Positions 7,979 through 16,254 of a DNA stretch of 35,579 bases are shown piece by piece (the first letter of the stretch is position 1; the number at the start of each line of letters is the position of its first letter). Location: positions 1-35,579 of the forward strand of contig JAJRWK010000005.1 of the NCBI GenBank assembly GCA_024276795.1, in the 5' to 3' direction. Source of the stretch: an archaeon (GTDB lineage Archaea; Asgardarchaeota; Heimdallarchaeia; Heimdallarchaeales; JAJRWK01). The position numbers and the translations under genes were made by a program. Under the pieces are notes generated by a model. It did not search any database and was not told where the DNA came from. It saw nothing but the letters and a program-made list of their open reading frames with translations.

Positions 7979-9337
7979 TTAGATTCGCTCAAACAAAGAA
8001 GTGCTTGTTCTTTTGAACGAGTCGAGGATTTCGTCAATTGCTACTTTAGTAGGTAATGTGTTTTCAATTACGAGGCTTCCATTCACGATCACGTTTTTGA
8101 CATGGCTACGCTCTCCGATGTAGACCAAATGGCTAAGAGCACTTTTTTCATGGTAGATTGGTTGCATCTCGATTGTCTTGAGCGAGAGAGAGACAATGTC
8201 TGCTTTGAAGCCTTCCTTGAGTTGCCCAACGTTATTCATGTGTAGTACGTTTGCTCCACCAGCTGTGGCCAAGTACATCGCTTCGCTGATCGGCAACAAA
8301 GTTGGGGAATAATGTAGTCCTTTGTAGAGCAGAGCAATGAGCCGTGTTGTTTCGAATAGATCTAATCGGTTATTGCTACTAGCACCATCCGTTCCGAGGC
8401 TAGTTTTCACATTATTGGAAACATATTCAACCAAGGGTGGTATTCCTGAAGCGAGCTTTAGATTGCTGACAAGGTTGATGGACACTCCTACTTTTCGGGA
8501 TCTCAGAGTTTCGACGTCTTTCTTAGATGTGTGCACACAATGGGCAGCAACAGTGTATTGATCCAAAACACCTAGTGAGTCAAGATATTGGGTGGGAGTA
8601 GTGATTTCTTCTGATATTTGGAAGTCCATCTCTTGTGCAAAGTTTCTGATTGCTTCCATTTCGTGCTTGGTTTCAGCAAGGTGTGTGTGGAAGAGTACTG
8701 GTACTTCAAATTTTTCATTGTATTCTAGAAGAAGCTCGTGCATTACTTGGTAGGTCTCATTTGTTACGGTATAAGGAGCGTGAGGTTGCAGTGCGACTCG
8801 GATGAGATCGTTGTGTGACTGGTGCCATTTAACTACGAACATGTCGTCTCTTTTGTATTCGGCGATAGGGTGCAGAATTGGGTATCCAACAATCGCTCGC
8901 ATCCCCAGCTCAACAAATGCCTGTGCTTCTTTTTCCGGATGCCAATACATGCTGTTAGCGGTAGTGGTTCCTGAGCGAAGCATTTCTAGGACGGCGAGAC
9001 GAGCTCCGTGGAAAATATCGTCAGGAGTAAGGTGAGATTCCATGGGCCAGATATATTTTTCCAGCCATTCCATGAGAGGAAGATCGTCAGCAATTCCTCG
9101 AAATAGAGTCATCGCGGCGTGGGTATGGGTATTGATTAATCCGGGAATAAGGACATCAGCATCCTTATCGCCTACAATATCGTGTCCAGCTAGCGAGGAC
9201 TTTGTCTGATCATAAGGGCCGATCGAAACGATCTTGTCATTTTCAACTATAATTAGGGGATCTTTGATTATTTCAACGCTTCCCAGCTCAGGGAAAGAAT
9301 ATGCGTATTTTCCACGAACACCAATCTCATTTTCCAT
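7979..9337 (-). CDS. mtaD: Amidohydrolase of MtaD/SsnA type (methylthioadenosine/adenosine-type deaminase)
   Basis: Metal-dependent TIM-barrel amidohydrolase of the ATZ/TRZ-MtaD group, which deaminates 5'-methylthioadenosine, S-adenosylhomocysteine, 5'-deoxyadenosine or adenosine. Motifs in order: GLINTHTHAAMTLFRG (metal HxH), FHTHLAETKHE (metal His and catalytic Glu), AAHCVH (His), LGTDGASSNNRLDLF (metal Asp). The N- and C-terminal beta-sandwich parts are present, and 452 aa is normal length. ATG start at 9337. It follows surE on the same strand after 70 bases; together they could dephosphorylate and deaminate adenine nucleotides or deoxyadenosine by-products. Exact substrate is uncertain; in archaea the family often works on 5'-deoxyadenosine and MTA. 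Confidence 0.9.
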   Translation of the reverse strand: MENEIGVRGKYAYSFPELGSVEIIKDPLIIVENDKIVSIGPYDQTKSSLAGHDIVGDKDADVLIPGLINTHTHAAMTLFRGIADDLPLMEWLEKYIWPMESHLTPDDIFHGARLAVLEMLRSGTTTANSMYWHPEKEAQAFVELGMRAIVGYPILHPIAEYKRDDMFVVKWHQSHNDLIRVALQPHAPYTVTNETYQVMHELLLEYNEKFEVPVLFHTHLAETKHEMEAIRNFAQEMDFQISEEITTPTQYLDSLGVLDQYTVAAHCVHTSKKDVETLRSRKVGVSINLVSNLKLASGIPPLVEYVSNNVKTSLGTDGASSNNRLDLFETTRLIALLYKGLHYSPTLLPISEAMYLATAGGANVLHMNNVGQLKEGFKADIVSLSLKTIEMQPIYHEKSALSHLVYIGERSHVKNVIVNGSLVIENTLPTKVAIDEILDSFKRTSTSLFERI

Positions 9338-9407
9338 ACGAATTCATGCGTGAGAGGAGAAATAAAGGCTTTTGTGGATTTCCGAGAATTTTCCAAAGCA
9401 TATAGAT

Positions 9408-10205
9408 TTAGGAAATTTCAAAATTCTTTGAGAGAATGTCTTGAGTCATTTGTATTAACTTGGGGTTGCTGTGAAATGATACCGGTGTTACTGCAATGCT
9501 TCGGTTTCGAAGTACTTGAAAGGAATCGGTATTGGGCTCTAGATCTTTTCTGAGTTCACCCCAAAGCCAATAATATTTTTCACCTCGCGGATCTTCTCTT
9601 TCTATGAGGTAGTTAACGTACTTGTATTTTGCTGGAGGAACGATCTTGATCGGGGTGTCCTGAGTGGTCTGTCGGGGAAAGTTTAGGTTTATGAAGAGAA
9701 CTTGATCCCAATATGAAGTGGGGAGTTTGAGCAAGGCTTGAACCAGTTTAACGCCAATTCTTGCTACTGCATCGTATTTCGTTTCTTGTCCGGGCTTAAA
9801 GAACATGTTTTCAGGAACATCGATAGATAAAGCAAAACTGGGAACATTTCTTAAACCTGCTTCCAGAGATACCGCACATGTTCCAGAAGTGAGGATACTG
9901 TGCAGAGAAGAGTTTTCTCCAGAGTTTATCCCGCTAAGTACGAGATCGGGGTCTTTTTGATACACGTGATTGTAGAGAAGAATGCTATCTGCCGGGTTTC
10001 CGTTCATGCTGTATGCATGAAGCCCACTCAACGTTTGAGCCTTGCTCATTCTTAGGGGCTTGTGAAAAGTGAGACTCTTTCCTCCAGCAGATCGTTGAGA
10101 TCCTGGTGCGATAATTATTGGATTTCCTAAAGATTTTGCATGCCGGGCAAGAGCATCAATGCCGGGTGAACCGACGCCGTCATCGTTGGAAACGAGGATG
10201 TCCAT
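9408..10205 (-). CDS. surE: SurE 5'/3'-nucleotidase
   Basis: SurE is a metal-dependent nucleoside monophosphate phosphatase. The metal-binding start MDILVSNDDG (D8, D9), the APGSQRSAGGKSLT loop with the metal Ser, the LVLSGINSGEN segment with the metal Asn and SGTCAVSLEA are all present. The track begins at 10265, but the ATG at 10205 gives exactly the family N-terminus, so the protein is 265 aa. The next gene upstream is divergent, with about 125 bases between. The amidohydrolase follows on the same strand. The family call is secure; the in vivo substrate is not. Confidence 0.95.
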   Translation of the reverse strand: MDILVSNDDGVGSPGIDALARHAKSLGNPIIIAPGSQRSAGGKSLTFHKPLRMSKAQTLSGLHAYSMNGNPADSILLYNHVYQKDPDLVLSGINSGENSSLHSILTSGTCAVSLEAGLRNVPSFALSIDVPENMFFKPGQETKYDAVARIGVKLVQALLKLPTSYWDQVLFINLNFPRQTTQDTPIKIVPPAKYKYVNYLIEREDPRGEKYYWLWGELRKDLEPNTDSFQVLRNRSIAVTPVSFHSNPKLIQMTQDILSKNFEIS

Positions 10206-10329
10206 ACAAACCGTTTTTCTTATCGAAAGTGTGCTTTTGTTTATTGCTATGCGTAACATGAACAATGAGGAACAGAAATGGCACTAGTTAGAAAACATAG
10301 ATAATACTTAATCACCATATGACAACAGA

Positions 10330-11472
10330 ATGGCGACAAACGGACAATCCATGAAGGGACAGAATGGGAGAATATTAGAAACAATTGAATCACTCCCAGA
10401 AAAACTGAGGCTATTTATCACTGGCAACGTTGAAATATGGTCTTTGGGCATCGCATTGGCATTCTATTTCTCTGCAGTTCGGGTATTTATCACTCAAGTG
10501 ACTGGAAAATTAACGGACTATTTCCCAACTCCAATCCTTGGATTAATTGGCTCTCTTCTTTTCGTGGCTCCATTATTAGGTTTCGTCTTGAAAAAGTATC
10601 GTAAGATAAGATTGTTGGCTCCGGCTATTATAAGCGTTGCAAAACTAGGGCAAGCTTTACCTTTTTTTGCCCCACGCATGGCTTTCAACACAGTTCTATT
10701 AATCTTAGTCAGTGGATGGGTTGCGTATTACGTATATTATATGCTTCGAACCGTGGAAAAAAGCTCAGTCTTGCTCGCATTAGGCTCAGGTGCGATTATT
10801 GACCTTTCATTGCGTGCGCCTATTTTGGGAGTGGATTCAGGGCTGACCACGAATCTTTTCGTAATCGCCATGGTGGCAGTTCTTGCGGGATTATTTATTG
10901 TAGGATCCCACATTCTCACACTCACTGAAAAGCCACCAGAAGAGCAAGAAGCAAAGAAAACAGGCACATTACAGGGGATCATGTTTGCAATGCTTATTGC
11001 CATTTATCTTTTTGAGGTTGGAAATGCTGGAGAAATAACCTTGATGTTTTCAGTCAGCTCTTTCGTAGTCCATTCAGCGCTTCTGTTCTCACATGTTTTG
11101 ATAATCGCTGTAGCCATGTACGTCTTAGAGATATTTACCGAGAAAAAATGGCGATTATTTGTCTTAGTATTATTGTTTTTCAGCGGAATTGTGTTATTGG
11201 AAAGTATAATCCTTAGACCATGGACGCTGTGGATTACGTATCCGTCTCCGTTCCTAGCGATACTAGCCTTTTGGCTTTTTTATTCTCGGGGGTTTCTTTC
11301 CCAGCAAAACATAGATTTCGTAAGATTCATGTTGGGATTGACATTAGGGCTCTTTTTCGTGTTAATCTATACAATGGCATTTCTGCTCTTAGATAGTTTG
11401 CTAGTAGAAACATTGCCCGTAATGATTCTTCTTGGAACCTCAATTTGGGCAGTGATAGGAGGTGAAGAATAA
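10330..11472 (+). CDS. Multi-pass membrane protein (about 10 TM), possible CWH43/PGAP2IP-like membrane half
   Basis: 380 aa with about ten hydrophobic spans from residue 37 to the end, and only short polar loops (for example TEKPPEEQEAKKTGT near residue 200). No transporter signature is visible. Its stop codon (TAA 11470-11472) lies directly before the ATG of the EEP gene, whose ribosome binding site (AGGAGGTG) is inside this ORF, so the two are translationally coupled. In eukaryotes a multi-TM region is fused to an extracytoplasmic EEP domain in CWH43/PGAP2IP, which remodels GPI-anchor lipids. The gene order here matches that arrangement as two polypeptides. The homology of the membrane part is an inference from layout, not from a motif. 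Confidence 0.75.
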   Translation: MATNGQSMKGQNGRILETIESLPEKLRLFITGNVEIWSLGIALAFYFSAVRVFITQVTGKLTDYFPTPILGLIGSLLFVAPLLGFVLKKYRKIRLLAPAIISVAKLGQALPFFAPRMAFNTVLLILVSGWVAYYVYYMLRTVEKSSVLLALGSGAIIDLSLRAPILGVDSGLTTNLFVIAMVAVLAGLFIVGSHILTLTEKPPEEQEAKKTGTLQGIMFAMLIAIYLFEVGNAGEITLMFSVSSFVVHSALLFSHVLIIAVAMYVLEIFTEKKWRLFVLVLLFFSGIVLLESIILRPWTLWITYPSPFLAILAFWLFYSRGFLSQQNIDFVRFMLGLTLGLFFVLIYTMAFLLLDSLLVETLPVMILLGTSIWAVIGGEE

Positions 11473-11473
11473 G

Positions 11474-12319
11474 ATGACAGAAGCAAAGGATAGGCCACGC
11501 TTTCAAATGAATGCTTTATTTATCTCGATTCTAATCCTCATAAGCCTTTCAGGGGGAATTGTTTTCGATTTTGGTTCGAGGTCTTCTATGCCACAAGATA
11601 ACACTCTCATCGTGATGACTTATAATACTCATTTTGGTATAGGGATAGATGGAAACTACGACCCAGAGAGAATCGCAAAGACCGTGGCTCAAGCAAGAGT
11701 TGACATCGTTGGTTTTCAAGAGATAACAAGAGCGACAGCACTAAATGGGTTCGCCGATTTTGCAAGTGACTTATCTCGAGAAATGAGAAAACAAGGATAC
11801 GAATATTCTTATGTTGGAGACGAAGGTAGGCAGTCTCTTCATAACGCAATCTTCTCACGATATCCCATAATTAAAGCAGAAACAATCCCCATTCAGCCCA
11901 GAGTCATCTATCAACGAACATTGATTATCGCAGTAATTGACGTTGAAGGAATTAATGTTACAGTAGCAGTCACGCATGTGACGCATGTGATTGAAGATCG
12001 CTCAAATCCGGACAGAGTAAACCAGATCAAACATATCCTAGCCTTGCTTGAGGGAATCACAAATCCCTTGATTCTCTTGGGTGATTTTAACTCAGAACCG
12101 AATTGGAAAGAAATTTTCACAATACAGCTTGCAGGATATTATGACGCTTTTGCAAAAGCAAATGGTGTCGGTGCAACTGGTTACACCTATTCGGCTGAAA
12201 AACCATTTCAACGAATTGACTATGTTTTCTTGAAGAATGGAGTGTCAGTTTTAGACTCTTTTGTCATCGATTCTAAAGCATCGGATCATTTTCCAGTGGT
12301 AGCAATTGTCGATGTCTGA
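11474..12319 (+). CDS. Membrane-anchored endonuclease/exonuclease/phosphatase (EEP) family protein
   Basis: 281 aa. An N-terminal hydrophobic span (ALFISILILISLSGGIVF) anchors or exports the rest. The EEP fold follows: MTYNTHFG (metal Asn), DIVGFQEIT (catalytic Glu), a central VTHVTHV strand, LLGDFNSEP (GDFN motif), IDYVF and ASDHFPVV (terminal SDH). All catalytic positions are present. EEP enzymes cleave phosphodiester or phosphomonoester bonds; an outside-facing member suggests a lipid head group or extracellular nucleic acid as substrate. The track's GTG 11462 overlaps the previous gene; ATG 11474 has AGGAGGTG 9 bases upstream and is preferred. Converges with the HAD gene, 10 bases apart. 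Confidence 0.88.
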   Translation: MTEAKDRPRFQMNALFISILILISLSGGIVFDFGSRSSMPQDNTLIVMTYNTHFGIGIDGNYDPERIAKTVAQARVDIVGFQEITRATALNGFADFASDLSREMRKQGYEYSYVGDEGRQSLHNAIFSRYPIIKAETIPIQPRVIYQRTLIIAVIDVEGINVTVAVTHVTHVIEDRSNPDRVNQIKHILALLEGITNPLILLGDFNSEPNWKEIFTIQLAGYYDAFAKANGVGATGYTYSAEKPFQRIDYVFLKNGVSVLDSFVIDSKASDHFPVVAIVDV

Positions 12320-12329
12320 AAACAGAGGA

Positions 12330-13028
12330 TCATACCATGTCAACGACTTCTAGTGATTGAAATGATTCAATAATGCATTTTGCTCCTTTGTTTTTTAGAG
12401 CGTCTCCACCTGTCTTCCCAGTCAGTACTCCGATTACCTCTAATCCAGCAGCAACCGCTGAGGCCACATCATGGATACTATCACCAATGGCAATGGCTTC
12501 TTGTTGGCTTGTCCCTGCTTTTTCCAGTCCTTTTAAGAAGGGTTCGGGATACGGTTTTCCCCGACTCACATCATCCCCGCTAACCATGTCATCAAAGAAA
12601 GGAGTAAGCTCTGCTGCACTCAACAGGCGGTTTACTAAGGATCGATGGGTGCTACTAATCACGATTCGTTTAATTCCCCATCTTCGTAGGGATTTGAGAA
12701 AAGAGATCACTCCGGGATAAGATTTGATTTTTTCAGTGAGGTCAAAGAGATGTTCCTCTTTTTCAATGGCTAGGTCCCATTTTTCTTCGTCACTAAGATG
12801 AGGGAGAAATTTCCCAATAATGTCCTGGGGGGTCATTCCCAAAAGTGGTTCTATCTGTGTTCTGCTTGCTTTTCCACCGTTTTTCTCAATAATCCACTTA
12901 AATGCCTCAATATGTAGCTCGAGGGTATCGATAAGCGTGCCATCAAGATCAAAGAGCACTGCACGAACATTGGGGAAAAGAAACGACTGGCCATTAATTG
13001 TTTTGCATGCGACTGCCACAGATTTCAC
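12330..13028 (-). CDS. HAD-superfamily phosphatase (phosphoglycolate phosphatase/PGM-like)
   Basis: Haloacid dehalogenase-like hydrolase with a helical C1 cap. Motif I is FDLDGTLIDT, motif II ISST, motif III the Lys of RGKPYPEPF, motif IV GDSIHD. The cap lies between motif I and the SYPGVISFLKSL segment. Length 232 aa and the DxDGTLxDT...GKPxPxPF pattern place it with phosphoglycolate phosphatase, beta-phosphoglucomutase and related sugar-phosphate phosphatases. The start is a GTG; an alternative start inside would still keep motif I near residue 25. It stands alone on the minus strand between the EEP gene and a 240-base intergenic region. Substrate is undetermined. Confidence 0.9.
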   Translation of the reverse strand: MKSVAVACKTINGQSFLFPNVRAVLFDLDGTLIDTLELHIEAFKWIIEKNGGKASRTQIEPLLGMTPQDIIGKFLPHLSDEEKWDLAIEKEEHLFDLTEKIKSYPGVISFLKSLRRWGIKRIVISSTHRSLVNRLLSAAELTPFFDDMVSGDDVSRGKPYPEPFLKGLEKAGTSQQEAIAIGDSIHDVASAVAAGLEVIGVLTGKTGGDALKNKGAKCIIESFQSLEVVDMV

Positions 13029-13192
13029 AACATCTCTGCTCTAACAAGGGAAATAAATATGTCTTCTGGCAAAGAAAAGACCTACAGCGAAGATACTCTG
13101 GGCGGACAAGGGAAACGCAGTAATAACTCTTGGAACCTTTCAGCTAGTTAGCGTGAAATCAAATCGAGAAAAGACACCGTGTGTGGTAGCCC

Positions 13193-13200
13193 TTATAAAT
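13193..13200 (+). promoter_or_regulatory. Probable TATA box for the longin-like gene
   Basis: TTATAAAT lies about 70 bases upstream of the chosen start in the otherwise empty 13029-13268 intergenic region. It fits the archaeal TATA consensus. A small hairpin, ATCCTT-gcaaa-AAGGAT (13218-13234), lies between it and the gene near the expected transcription start. Nothing else was recognised in this gap. Confidence 0.45.
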
Positions 13201-13268
13201 TGCGAATCTAGTAGAATATCCTTGCAAAAAGGATTTAGGAAACATATGCTCAAGTGTCATGATGTGCT

Positions 13269-14036
13269 TTGATTCATAAGCTCGTTGTCATGGAAGAAAA
13301 ATCGGGGCTCGGCATAACGTTGTTTGATGATGGAACAATCCCCATGAATGATATTTTGCTCACCAGTTTTGTAAGGGCAATGATGAGTTTCACCAAAGAA
13401 TTTGGTGATCCAAAAGGGGCTTTGCGAGAGGCAGAAATCGGTCGCTACCAGCTCAGTATTCTAGAAAAAGATGATCTGATTTACGTTGCACTGCAAGACA
13501 CGTATGACAATGAGCCATTCACGCGTAAGATTTTGGATCGAGTAATAAGTAAGTATCACGAACTTTTCAGAAGATGGGATTTTTCGGAACCTCCTCGTCA
13601 CAATCCGGACGATATTGCAGAACTATTGCAGACAATGACTTTTCCAGAGGAAAAGATGTCGGAGATTGATGTGGTTGTTAACGAGTTCTTACACCGAACA
13701 AATGGCTTCGTAGATACTTTCTTCATGGCTGATTACGACGGAGGAATCATTAAAATCTGGAAGCAGGAAGCAGACGACAATATTGTTACAACTATGATGG
13801 AGTTGCTCAGCGAGATCCCATTCGAGAGATATTGGATTGGTGAAACAAAACTGAGGCGTTCTAAGGATAGGCCGTACTGGGAAGGCATATACGAAGGATG
13901 GTTAATCTGGAGAGTAGGGATTACTGATTTTTGCATTCTTATTCGGGCATTTTATTCCCAGAATGACAAGAAGAAACTGGTTGATGACTTAGAAGTTTTG
14001 GAAGACCAGTTGTCATCGATTCTGACCCAAGTATGA
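13269..14036 (+). CDS. Longin-like plus roadblock-like domain protein
   Basis: 255 aa. Residues 1-110 run as IHKLVVMEEKSGLGITLF, then a helix NDILLTSFVRAMMSFTKEFG, paired strands, and an amphipathic helix ending YHELFRRWDF. This beta-beta-helix-beta-beta-beta-helix pattern is like the longin/Fuz-type domains common in Asgard archaea and in eukaryotic trafficking regulators. Residues 130-250 begin with a helix (VVNEFLHRTN) followed by FVDTFFMADYDGGIIKIW, a helix and further strands, resembling a roadblock/LC7 fold. Both kinds of domain act as partners of small GTPases. No GTPase gene is in the window. The start is TTG 13269; ATG 13290 would remove the first strand. Fold calls are by pattern only. 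Confidence 0.55.
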   Translation: MIHKLVVMEEKSGLGITLFDDGTIPMNDILLTSFVRAMMSFTKEFGDPKGALREAEIGRYQLSILEKDDLIYVALQDTYDNEPFTRKILDRVISKYHELFRRWDFSEPPRHNPDDIAELLQTMTFPEEKMSEIDVVVNEFLHRTNGFVDTFFMADYDGGIIKIWKQEADDNIVTTMMELLSEIPFERYWIGETKLRRSKDRPYWEGIYEGWLIWRVGITDFCILIRAFYSQNDKKKLVDDLEVLEDQLSSILTQV

Positions 14037-14049
14037 AAAGGCGAGGTCT

Positions 14050-14748
14050 TCATTTAGGGGGGTCTTTTAGGTCATGCATTATTAAAGATCGGATTCTCAA
14101 GAAGTTATATTTCGTAACAAGGAAGAGCATTCCAAGGGCGGCAGTATAGTGTGCGATATCAGCATTGTAGTCTGAGATCCCCTGAATTGGTTTCCTAAAC
14201 AGGCCAAAGAGGAAATTGATGAGGGTGAACCACAAAAAGGGCATTTCTCTTCGCTTCCAGCCGCGCAGAAAGTACGCTCCCCTGCAGCCCCAAGCTGCAC
14301 CCGAAGCACCCGTGTAATTATGTGTCCAGATGTTTTCCCACATCACGGTATTGATATTGGTTTTGAGAAGCAAATAGTCAATAGGGATTGCGAAGAAGAT
14401 AAACAAGGTTGACGAGAAATAGATGATCATCGTTTTCTGCCATCCAACTTCTCTTTCAAGGTTTGAAACAAACCCAAGGATCAACAAGGACGTGTAGAAA
14501 TGGTGGGTGGGGCCAAAATGCACAAAGGAAAACGTGACAAAACGGTATAGTTCCCCCCTAGCGATGCCATCAATATTTATGGACAAGAGCTCTTTCCAAT
14601 ATGGTTTTATCATAGTATACTTGATTGTCGTCCAGTCATAGAGGGGATAAGAAATGATACCATTGATGAGAATAATTGTAAAAGTGAAAGGGTGAGAAAT
14701 GATAAAGTCGTGTAAATATTTCGCTTTTTTCCTAAGCCAGCTTGTCAA
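14050..14748 (-). CDS. Rhomboid-family intramembrane serine protease
   Basis: 232 aa with about six membrane spans. The catalytic Ser is in YTGASGAAWG (Ser149) and the catalytic His in ADIAHYTAALG (His200). The loop-1/TM2 region VTFSFVHFGPTHHFYTSL resembles the rhomboid FxHxxxxHLxxN segment, but the usual Asn is Ser/Thr. It ends NLEREVGW, as in the family (lE...G). Rhomboids cut membrane proteins within or near their transmembrane helices. Start is a TTG preceded by GAGGGA. The gene converges with the longin-like gene. Family call is strong because Ser and His are correctly spaced; the change at the oxyanion Asn should be noted. Confidence 0.85.
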   Translation of the reverse strand: MTSWLRKKAKYLHDFIISHPFTFTIILINGIISYPLYDWTTIKYTMIKPYWKELLSINIDGIARGELYRFVTFSFVHFGPTHHFYTSLLILGFVSNLEREVGWQKTMIIYFSSTLFIFFAIPIDYLLLKTNINTVMWENIWTHNYTGASGAAWGCRGAYFLRGWKRREMPFLWFTLINFLFGLFRKPIQGISDYNADIAHYTAALGMLFLVTKYNFLRIRSLIMHDLKDPPK

Positions 14749-14915
14749 TTCAATCCCTCAATGTTTTTTCAAAAAACACGCTATTGTTTCTTGCTTTTTC
14801 TAATTCGATACAACGATTAAAAACCCAATGTTTCGTTTTATTTTCTTAATATGAATTTCACCCTAGGTCAAGCATAGTTTTCACACTCTGAAAGCAATTA
14901 CAAGATAGGAGAGTG

Positions 14916-15482
14916 TTAGGTTAGGAGAAGCTGAGCGAGAAATAGGAGAAGGGTGGTTCCAACCATGTCTCCGCCAGTAGTGTTGATAGGAGAAGTTACG
15001 GAATCTGCGTCAATTCCTTTGAGGTAGGACCATCTCACGATCAATGTGGCGATCATACTCATCAAAGTTGTTGCGACGAGGCCGGCGAGGAGAACTACAA
15101 AAACGAGTCTCCCCCAGGGACTTGGTTTGTGAAAGAGATAACCAGTGATAAGATTGCCAATCAGTGCTGCAAAAATAAAAGCAGAGAGTGATACTGCGAG
15201 TATTGAAAAGAGATCGGTCAAGTAGATTCTTAAAGGCCGAAAATTCTTGTCAAGACGTCCTCGATATAGTTCAGAAGTAAGACGAGAAGAAAAAACATCT
15301 GCTAGGTCTCCAGAGATGTTGATAAACGCGGGGAGTAAGACCAAGAGTACGGGGGCTTTTTTTGTAACTAAATCGGCAGATTCTTCAAGTCTGTTTCCTG
15401 TAATGATCGAAAAAACAAGAACCCCAACAATAACAGGGAGACTTTGAAGAATGATTTCCTTTGTTGTTTGCCGAACGCTCAT
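14916..15482 (-). CDS. MgtE/SLC41-like membrane domain protein (second half-transporter)
   Basis: 188 aa, five or six membrane spans. LVLLPAFINISGDLADVFSSRL corresponds to the MgtE/SLC41 segment LP.l....GN......SRL, and GIDADSVTSPINTTGGDMVGTTLL to the D.d..t.P...t.gD..g motif lining the ion path. MgtE/SLC41-type channels carry Mg2+ or other divalent cations. No N or CBS regulatory domains are present, as usual for archaeal half proteins. The track starts at TTG 15500; the ATG at 15482 has GGGAGG about 8 bases upstream and is preferred. It follows the interrupted first half gene by 14 bases, so the two halves presumably pair, as the two fused MgtE domains do in SLC41. Confidence 0.85.
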   Translation of the reverse strand: MSVRQTTKEIILQSLPVIVGVLVFSIITGNRLEESADLVTKKAPVLLVLLPAFINISGDLADVFSSRLTSELYRGRLDKNFRPLRIYLTDLFSILAVSLSAFIFAALIGNLITGYLFHKPSPWGRLVFVVLLAGLVATTLMSMIATLIVRWSYLKGIDADSVTSPINTTGGDMVGTTLLLFLAQLLLT

Positions 15483-15496
15483 CTCATTTACCTCCC

Positions 15497-16168
15497 TCAA
15501 ATTATGTTGAAGTAAAGGTCAAGGAACAAGGTCATACGAATTACGGCGAAGAGAAAACCAATTGTTAGAATGTCCCCAAGTGTTGCAATGATGGGGATTG
15601 TTACATTGTCGGGATCCAAACCATAGCGATGGGCCAGCAACACTACAAGCACGGTGAGGAAAGAAAGAAAAGTTCCAACGACCACCGCCATCATTAGCGC
15701 AATGAAGAGAAAACCCCATAAGGTCATGTGAACCATGCCCAAAAGAATTGCGCTAAAATATGCCATTAGTGCTAGAGCCAGTGAGAGGATCAGATTGAGA
15801 TAGATTGTAGCTAAGAAATTGACCTTTATTTCGTCGTTTATGCCAAGATCCCAATCGACCAGACCCAAGTGAACACTACTACCTAGTCTCTTTGCTAATT
15901 AAGTAACAATGTTTCCCCTTGCTTCCATTAATCCGGGAGTAATTAAGAGAAGCCCGGGAAGTAGCAGGTAATACTTACTAACACGAAGTAGTTCCAAGCC
16001 AGCAATTATTTCCACAATCACGGTGATAAGAACAATAGGCGTTGATTCTTTATAGATTCTTTTGAATCGGCTCCATTCCTCCGAGCGAAAAAAAGCGTGT
16101 AGCTTCCGAGAAGTGTTTTCGATCCAGCCAAGAAATTTGCTCGGAGTGTTCGTGGAAGCCGTTTTCAT
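15497..16168 (-). pseudogene. MgtE/SLC41-like membrane domain gene interrupted by in-frame TAA (15899-15901)
   Basis: The track shows two ORFs, 15899-16183 and 15497-15868, but they are in the same frame. The first ends GLMEARGNIVT-stop; immediately after the TAA the frame continues LAKRLGSSVHLGLVDWDLG, exactly the expected continuation of the MgtE/SLC41 segment RGNI.t.LasRL...lHlG. The motif GLDPDNVTIPIIATLGDILTIG follows. One codon is therefore a stop where the family has a small residue. The TTG used by the track for the second ORF is not a likely start. With the stop read through, the protein is about 222 aa. Explanations: recent nonsense mutation, sequence error, or a truly split gene. 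A start at ATG 16168 is chosen over GTG 16183. Confidence 0.8.
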
Positions 16169-16254
16169 ATGTTGTAAAACCACAACCGACTTCTAAAAAC
16201 ATTCCGTGGGAGGGAGACGAGAGTGCTCAAGCAAAGGCGAGGAGTCAAAGGATT

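Noticed and set aside
13029-13268. Search for a tRNA or small RNA in the 240-base gap before the longin-like gene
   Set aside because: No cloverleaf, no GTTCAA-type T-arm and no long stem were seen; only a TATA box and a small hairpin.
14882-14915. Inverted repeat ACACTCT/AGAGTGT with 20-base spacer at the end of the MgtE-like gene
   Set aside because: Seven-base arms with such a spacer are expected many times by chance in this length, and no T-run follows on the minus strand, so it is not called a terminator.
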